Assembly (NCBI RefSeq): GCF_001949145.1
Contig: NW_019091512.1
Coordinates: 459,871 to 497,727 of the forward strand
DNA: 37,857 nucleotides
Source of the DNA: Acanthaster planci
Taxonomy: Eukaryota > Echinodermata > Asteroidea > Valvatida > Acanthasteridae
Direction: 5' to 3'
Shown: piece after piece, positions 30,651 through 37,857 of the stretch
Layout: every line of letters starts with the position of its first letter
Position numbering within the stretch: position 1 is the first letter of the stretch
Position numbers and translations under genes: made by a program
The notes under the pieces: model-generated
Database searches by the model: none
What the model saw: only the letters and a program-made list of their open reading frames with translations
Told to the model about the DNA's origin: nothing

Positions 30651-31447
30651 ATTAAGGCTTAGCCCCGGACTGGGGGGGGGGCCAGTCTACTAGACTACTT
30701 TCATATCCTTGGCCCTACATGTGGCACCACTAAGTGGAGCGTAAGTATTCGTCTTTTTCGATTTTGGACGGGATCGTCATACATACATAGGCCTACATGT
30801 AGGCTAGGGACATGCATAAATGAGCGAGGGCGCTGTTTATTTGGAAACTCATTTTGTTAAAAAAGGAAATTGTGATTATAATTTGTCTTTTTCCACACAC
30901 TCTAGCTCCTCTATTTCATAATTTCCAAATCTCAAAATTTGTGAGATTTTTAGCGAAGCCAGCATGTAATTCATTGAAATAAAGCACAAACAAGAACAAA
31001 CATTTTATGGAAATGTGAATTTTCAGCTTTTCAGTCAAAATCCACATTCATTTTTGTGTACAAAAAATCACAGTTTGCACTCCATTACACATGTACAAAA
31101 ATATATCAAAACATCTCAAAATATTCCTGTTTTAAATCAGTATTTCTTTGCTTGCAGAGTCCGATAGAATCCAAACTTATATCAAAATGTTCCCAATGAC
31201 ATCCTCTACAAGATCACCTTAAAAAGAAAACAGAACAAAAGTAGTTCAAAAATATATGAGCCTCCCTACCTTGGCCTAGTAAAGTGACAATGATTCTCAA
31301 AAATTCCAAAGACTCACCAGAAATACCTTTTTTACCACCTATACTGGCTTTCTTATATACCAAAGGAAAACTTTTGGGGCTTTAGTGAAATTTCTGTCTT
31401 CTTTCTTGATCATACGGGATGGCGGGGTGCGTGTTCACAGGAAGTGA
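30651..31447. other. Intronic spacer, no gene
   Basis: AT-rich. At 30651-30710 a segment around CCCCGGACTGGGGG, then GGCCAGTCTACT, is repeated in reverse orientation near 32465-32515, so it is a dispersed repeat. Confidence 0.4.
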
Positions 31448-31458
31448 CTAGATATTAA

Positions 31459-31766
31459 CCCGTGAAACCTGGTCTGCTATTTTTCTCAAGACTCTTAGAG
31501 GGTTCATGCTTGGACTCTGTTTCTGCATCAATTGAAAAAAGAAATCCCAAACACAATGATAAAATTGGAAAATGAATAGCACAAATGGGTCGGATTCGAA
31601 CCAGGGACTATGGATCTGTAGTTCAAATCACTACCAACGAAGCTATCGAAGCGACGTAATGGATTACGTTTTTGAAATGTCTCAAATGGTGTATTGCATT
31701 GTCCCCTCTTCATGAATCATTGGTCCCCCAGCTACTGAAAAAAAGTAGCGCACCAGGTTTCACGGG
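31459..31766 (-). mobile_element. Inverted-repeat element with tRNA-Tyr-like core
   Basis: A perfect 15-base terminal inverted repeat, CCCGTGAAACCTGGT, stands at 31459-31473 and, reversed, at 31752-31766. CTAGATATTAA (31448-31458) and CTAGTATTAA (31767-31776) flank it as a near-exact direct repeat. On the minus strand the middle (about 31652-31586) resembles tRNA-Tyr: TTCGATAGCTTCGTTGGTAG with an A box, then ACAGATCC, then a perfect B box GGTTCGAATCC. The acceptor stem does not pair, so this is a tRNA-derived element and not a tRNA gene. Confidence 0.7.
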
Positions 31767-31790
31767 CTAGTATTAAGTCGCTTCCCTGTT

Positions 31791-32291
31791 CACATCAGCC
31801 ATTTGTTTACTACAGCAATTTACTCCCAATCGTTCGACCGATGGTAAACACAGTCGGAATCTGTTTGGTCTGGGAATCATACAGTGTTAAAGACAATGAT
31901 CCCAACTGCTGTTTATCCGTGACTTCCTACAGTACATGTAGCTGTAGTAGTGAATCCTTGTGTATGCGCGAATGCTATTTATGTGTCGAAGCAACAGCCA
32001 TTAGGTATTTTCATGGGTGGTGCATCATTGTGCAGGGATTGGTGAGTGAATGGTGTGCGCACCACACACCTCGCATCTGGCAATGATTTCCCACTCAATC
32101 CCAAGCGTTGTATGTATTTCATTTTGCAATTGTTCAATGTTCTTAATTAAGCAATTTAATATTCTGGGGACCTACATACATGACATGCGTATAATAACAC
32201 TCCGGTTCCCAGACCAAATAGATCCCGACTGTGTCTAGCATCAGTCAAACGATCGGGAGTTAATTGCTGCAGTAAACGAATTGGCAATGTG
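31791..32291. mobile_element. 501-bp inverted-repeat element
   Basis: Terminal arms of about 100 bases match in reverse complement. Examples are TTTGTTTACTACAGCAATTT against TTCGTTTACTGCAGCAATTA, and TTTGGTCTGGGAA, which is exact in both arms. Ends are CACAT and ATGTG. The centre (about 31890-32195) is unpaired, and its open frames are not conserved. No target duplication is readable. Confidence 0.75.
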
Positions 32292-32963
32292 ACGACAACA
32301 AACTTGAAACCAAAATTTTATGCACGGAAACAAAGTGGAAATTGTCCATTATTGACACATCAATGATCTGACATGTCTGTTGGGAGAGTAAGCCATATAG
32401 CAAAACAGGGTTCGTGGAAGGAATTTTCGCAGAGTCTTCACTTTTTGGATGGACCGTTGTGGTGCCAAGGATCAGTAGACTGGCCCCCAGTCTGGGACTA
32501 ACCTAGGCCTACATGTACATGTAGTCTTATACTGCTTGCCCCTGGTCTTTTTAGCACATTTTTTACACATGATGAGGATATGATCTTGGATCATTTGGCG
32601 ATAGTCATGTACTGGGATCTGAGTGACTGACAGAGATTGGTTACAGAATGTGTGTAGGACTTGCATCAGAGGTATCCATTCATCTTACCATATCAAAATT
32701 TTTAAGTGGTACTTGTTTTTGCACTACCTGACAAAAGTGCCGTCGGTGAAATTCATATTAAAAGTTTAGAAACTTCTGTACAGTACATTGTGTCCGTGTG
32801 CAAAATGCATGGCAACTGTCAATCTGGTTCCCAGACCAAACAATACACTCTGCCAACTACAAGTTTCATGAGCAATCTTTGATTGATACAGCAGGGAACC
32901 AGCTTACGTGTAAGTTGTAAATCTTTACAACTACAAGAGAAGAACTTTACATGTACTCTACGA
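32292..32963. other. Intronic spacer, no gene
   Basis: Contains the reverse-oriented partner of the 30651 repeat (about 32465-32515) and another GGTTCCCAGACCAAA word at 32824, also present in the preceding element, possibly a fragment of it. Confidence 0.4.
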
Positions 32964-33413
32964 TAGGGCTAAGTCAATTTGAATAATTCACTATTCGAAT
33001 ATTCGACCTTCAATACGATCGAATATCCAGATTTTCGGTCGCACTGACAAAACATTTACAAAATTAGTTGCAATAATGCACTCCATGCGACTTCTCACTT
33101 CTAGGACTACATGTATCTACAGCCATGATTAAGCCAGATTGAAGAGAAAACTTTACTTCTTGCCTTGTTGAAAGTTTCTGTTCCTTTCACATTTTTAATG
33201 AATGTAGTTTTTGAATTGTAGGATGTACCAGTATTATTTTGTTGCCTTTCATTTCAATCTGCTTGAAACAAGCCTGCATTGTGTGATTTTTCTTATTTAA
33301 AACAAGAAAATTCTTCCTTTCTAATTCATTCTGCATTCAAATATTCGAATTTGGAAAATAGTATTTGAATATTCAATAATCGATCGAATAATCAGATATT
33401 CAGCACAGCCCTA
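32964..33413. mobile_element. hAT-like MITE, about 450 bp
   Basis: Ends TAGGGCT and AGCCCTA, with subterminal TTCGAATATTCGA-type words on the left and ATTCGAATTT and ATCGATCGAATA on the right. The TAGGGCT-GAATATTCGA style of terminus is familiar from hAT MITEs. Possible decayed 8-bp flanks are CTCTACGA and ATGTAAGA (5 of 8). Confidence 0.6.
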
Positions 33414-36400
33414 ATGTAAGAGTATTTTGGGATATTGACGTTGGAAGTGCTTGTACCCTGTTAGGAGCTCACATTTTCAACCAGTGTGCAGGAAAAAAGT
33501 GTTGTGCACAAGAGTTGCGTGTGGCAGGATAAGTGCAGTCTTGGGCATCAGTCATACATTGTACATATATACATGCCGGTACATGTACACACATGTACTT
33601 GTACGTGTATGCATTGCAGTGCAGACTGGCCGTTCAGCTTGGGCCAGGTCATCTTGCTGATGTATATGTATGGGGCTTGAAAATTGTCATGGTATAATAT
33701 TTATGCAGTTCTTTTGGAATATACTGTAATGTACCGGTATGAGTATTTTGCTGTGAAGTGGTCTGACTTTTTTCTATAGGCCTGTGGGTAAAGTTGGCAT
33801 TGAAGTAACACCACAAACTTACAGAAAATTCCATTAAGGGGTCATCCTTTTTTGTCATCATTTTCATGAGAGTACAAAGCGTACGCTTGGGAGGAGGGGG
33901 TGAACTGTGTGCGCACGCTTTTAGAAACATGCGAAAATGACAATTATAGACCGGCCAACTATCACCCCCAACTACATGTACTTATTGCATGCCATGCAGA
34001 GAGTGCACAGGACTCTGATGCATCATTCATACAAGTTCGGGCAATGGCTATTTCTTAAACCACTCAACGATTTTGCCTGGTGTCATATATAAAAAGCACA
34101 TACACAAGTACCAGGCAAAATCACAAACGTTGAAGTCACAGCCACATGTGAAACAGTCTTTGACCACCCCGAAAGCTTTCTGGGTTGAATCTGTGTCCAT
34201 TTTTTTCTAGTAGGCACGTTGCTGCATTTTATCAATACAGCCGACATCGAAATTGTTAAACTCACCATGGGGAATGAGCGAGCGTACAATAACCTAGTGG
34301 TGTAAGGTGTGCTTATCCTAACATGGGGTGTGAATTTCCATCTTTTGAATATGAATTCACAGTGACATTGTATGGGTGGTGTACCAGTAAGCATGGAATC
34401 AGACAAAGATTTTGGCTGTAAACTTTCCGAATCACTACAAACATTCCAGCTTCGCATTTTCATTTGCCATTCTGTTACCAAAGCTAAAATGTAGGGCGTA
34501 ATTTTTTTGCATGTAACATCTACATGTTTCAGTTTGTTTTACATGTGTATACTTGTATACGCACTACGGACAGGTACATTGTATGACTCAGAGGGCAAGT
34601 TTGTCCATCTGTGGGAGTTAATTGTTTACAGTTGTGGGTGTGCTGCAGTGGGAGTGTACAGGCAGGCTTTGGTTGTGGTGCAAGCTGAGATTTCTAACCA
34701 AGTAGGCCTATACTGTATGGTACATGTACATGTAATTTTTGTGTTAAACATGGTTTTGTTTGGCAACAAGTAAATTATGAATGTGCTGATGTGTACATGT
34801 AAATGTCTACTTCTTCAGTGACTCATGGTGGCCATGAGCACTGGGCATGTACATGTAACATGTGTACCGGTATCACAGCATTTTACGATATACCGGTACA
34901 TGTACATGTACTCTGTACCCATGTACTGTATGCACATGTACATCTGATTCTGGATTGTCCGTACATGTACCATTACTTGCATTTTGAAATCAGGTACCGA
35001 TTACAAAAAGCCTGAAATGAAGAAGTAAAATTTCTGTGCAGTACACAAAACGATACATGTAGGTATACTGTACAAAATGTCCATGCACATACAGAACTAG
35101 TATAGTTTCCACTGGCATACATTTAATGTACATTTTCACATGTACATGTATGTACATCTACTCGTACCTTCCCACCTCAAGAGTTTTGGTAATTTTAACT
35201 GTGATTTACAGTACATGTAATCCGTAGTACATAGTATGGTACATACATGTACATTATGTACAACTACTGTTCATGTACAAGAAATCATACTGACAAAACG
35301 TACAATGATGAAATGGCTGATTGCAACATCATCTTTAGAATTTTATTTTTACGGCCCTACACTGTACAGGACTTTTGTGCGGTGAGCATGTATGGTATGC
35401 GCATGTATTATACAATTACATGTATGTGCACAGTACAGTACATGTACATGTAAAACTTGCCTTCATTTTTATAATTTACATTAATTCATTGATTGATGAT
35501 GAGTGACCTTTGTATGTCTCCATGCACCGTCGATGTATGCACCTGTACATCGTTACAAATACTCGTACATGTACTACATGTTCAGTGTAAGTTGCACACA
35601 GTACTTATTATGTGATGTACTATGTACATGTACATGAACACCTTGTACATGTAGGTCTATACAAACCCGGACTGTGTCTGTGTTCATATCAACTGGAGCT
35701 TTGATCATTCATGTTCCATAATCCAGATTTACTAGAGTTTGTAATTTGTCATATGAATCCAAGTTTCATTTTCATTTTGATTGGAGTCATAATCATGATG
35801 CATGGTCCATTGATGTACCGGTATCAGTGTTAGTTGATTGTTCAGTATCACTTTGAAATTTATCAGTGTCACATCTGCCAAATTTTAAATTATAACAAAA
35901 GATAAAACTTTCAGAATAGCAAATGATACACGTAAAATACATGTGCTGTATTTGCAAGCCTGTCAGATAATCAACAAAATAAATTTCTAGTTTGAGTTTA
36001 GTGCAGGGCTTCATTTTAATAAATACGAGGAGAGCTGAAAATTGCTCTCCTTAAATCAACAAAGTTAATTAAGGGGAGCGATTTGCTCTCGCTAACAAAA
36101 CCCAAGTTAATGTAAACATACTCAATAAAACTAACACAATTTAACTTCTTTTACTGAGTTCAATGAGTTAACTTTAATCAGTTAAACCATTTCTCTTCTC
36201 ACTTCATATATTCAAACAACATGTGATGTAATGGAGTTTGGATTGTGATATGAATGATAAGTCTTAGAGGGCTCCAAGATAACATTCAGCCTGTGACTTA
36301 GACTGATGCACCCATTTTCTAATAAACCGAAGAGAATAATGAAAAATTAATGTATGGATTCGCGGATCGCACTTTCCCCACTTTTTTTACCTGACGGAGC

Positions 36401-37857
36401 TTGCTGAAATTTCTTCCAAATGTTCCTTGTGCCAAAAATCAGTCAACACAGTGGTTATGAATCGGTAAACATGTCCATGGTTAACGCGTTTGCAGAAAAT
36501 TTTATCGAAAATCCACCTTCGATGTCACTCCTGTTTGAACTCGCTCTGTGTGCAAACTCGCTTGATCCATGGCATCTACTGCATATTCGCGGGCGTGCAT
36601 GTGGGTCCGTCATGTAGTCTTTCATCGTTCATTGGTTTGGCGGATGTGGGTGCATAACTTGACTAGTCTCCTCGTCCACCCAACAATCCATTTCGCCGCT
36701 ACAGGGGCTCTGAATTTACTGCGCATGTGCATCCTTTCTTTTTGATATTTTAAAACGTATTGCACGTCCACTGCAGATTGTATTCATCATCCCTTCCTGC
36801 ACTCACAATACTACATGTACTTCGACCAGTGCATTTTCGTATAGAACACCGGGCACATTACCCGCCAGAGACTTTCTTCTTTCCTGTGGCATACTTTCTG
36901 TTCTCGACATGCGAACATTGTTCTCACGCTCGAACCACACGAACACGCAACAGGATCACACACCATCCTCCAGCCACTACGGGGTTTTTCACAAACCCAC
37001 TTCTGCTGTTCACAAATGGCCGAGAAGTAGCGCCTGAACTCGACCCGTTCTGGGAGAGAGGTCGGCCGGGCGCGGCCACGTGCGTCCATGGAATTCCATA
37101 GGCTCGCCCACACGCACTAGGCCCGCCCACATGCGCTATCACGTTTGTGTGTTGCGATGCGGAATTCATCAAGCACGCACGCACAACTCAAAGACTTTGT
37201 TCATCAGCCCTTGTGTTTTAATACATTCAATCTTTGGACTCGTTTGCTACTGTCGACCCAACGAGATTCAAGGGGCTTGTCATAAATCAACATTTGTTGG
37301 TTTGAAAAAACCATGCACCCCTTAAAATTTTTTTTTTTGCTCTCCTTGGAAAACATTAAGGAGCGTGAGCTTGTGCTTGTTACATTTGCTATGAATCATA
37401 AGTGCAACGTATCATTGGCAAATTGTTCCAGTGACTGGACAGAAAACATTGTAAAATCGTAAGCATCTACAGTATGTCTTGTGTTCCTTGTCCTAAAACT
37501 GCTGGAATTTCTGGACTTCACTGACCGGCTGAACTGTTAGACACATTTTTCTTCCTTCATTTATTTTAGTGGTATATGGGTATATAGTTTTCAGTCTACC
37601 GGTATATCGTTTCATAATTTTGATATTGGTCTCGCCCAAAGGATTTTCATCATTAGTGGATTTATGCACATGTACACCAGAACCTGTAACACTAAATGAG
37701 CCAAATTGACTGTAGAAAATCTTTGTAAATTGTCATTTTGTGCTGCCCTGCATGAACCACAAACTGCACATCCGGGCCGGCAACAGCATTCAGGTTATTA
37801 AATTCATAAGCCAGGGTTCCATTGCAGTCCAATGGCTACTGCAAAGAGCCAGGGATT
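33414..37857. other. Presumed PICALM intron 1, no gene found
   Basis: No exon matching the remaining ANTH domain was seen. Contents: a dense TACATGTA region (34.7-35.66 kb); a 13-base hairpin with arms GATTTTGCCTGGT and ACCAGGCAAAATC at 34069-34122; a hairpin AGGAGAGC/GCTCTCCT at 36030-36051; and a CpG-richer patch at 36.6-37.15 kb with an NRF1-like CTGCGCATGTGC at 36719-36730, which could be a second promoter. Open frames at 36760-37184 on both strands reflect that composition and carry no domain. Confidence 0.4.
34700..35660. repeat. Cluster of TACATGTA palindromic words
   Basis: About 16 occurrences of ACATGTA or GTACATGTAC in under 1 kb, some as short (GTACAT)n runs, far above other parts of the window. 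They are not in regular tandem array. Confidence 0.75.

Noticed and set aside
31586-31652. Functional tRNA-Tyr gene (minus)
   Set aside because: A and B boxes are good but the acceptor stem does not pair and the anticodon loop is altered; it lies inside an inverted-repeat element.
34083-34481. 132-codon minus-strand open frame
   Set aside because: No recognisable domain, signal or splice context; composition like the surrounding intron.

Overview
This is a stretch of animal nuclear genome. Coding sequence sits in short exons with GT-AG introns. The three recognisable multi-exon genes are animal housekeeping genes, and the intergenic and intronic DNA is full of short inverted-repeat elements. 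Palindromic words such as TACATGTA, TACCGGTA and TAGGCCTA are scattered throughout. The genes and base usage suggest a marine invertebrate, perhaps a deuterostome such as an echinoderm, but the sequence alone does not settle the phylum.

Layout from left to right. Positions 1-4.7 kb hold no firm gene: there are repeat remnants, two inverted-repeat elements and one weak orphan exon candidate. At 4722-5762 (minus) is an intronless class A (rhodopsin-like) GPCR of 346 residues. From 9734 to 16967 (plus), eight exons encode the last 334 residues of MMS22L, the replication-fork repair partner of TONSL; its upstream exons were not found. From 24967 down to 20060 (minus), seven exons give a complete 346-residue CLYBL (mitochondrial citramalyl-CoA lyase). 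MMS22L and CLYBL converge tail to tail. At 30022-30151 (plus) is the first conserved coding exon of PICALM/AP180-type clathrin assembly protein, with its ANTH phosphoinositide-binding lysines intact. The rest of the window to 37857 is probably PICALM intron 1.

The genes are functionally unrelated and do not form a system: a receptor, a genome-stability factor, a mitochondrial metabolic enzyme and an endocytic adaptor. The unusual content lies between them. There are at least ten foldback (inverted-repeat) elements. Several have readable target duplications: an 8-bp hAT-like pair at 11255/11680, a looser 8-bp pair at 6061/6322, and TTAA at both ends of a 527-bp palindrome at 18296-18822. Two further elements (23773-23972 and 31459-31766) each carry a tRNA-like core bracketed by perfect inverted repeats and flanked by 10-12 bp direct repeats. 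An upstream ATG exon at 27934-28022 would splice in frame onto PICALM and place a 30-residue extension before its membrane-inserting helix. A perfect CLEAR-type box, GTCACGTGAC, lies 200 bp upstream of the PICALM start.
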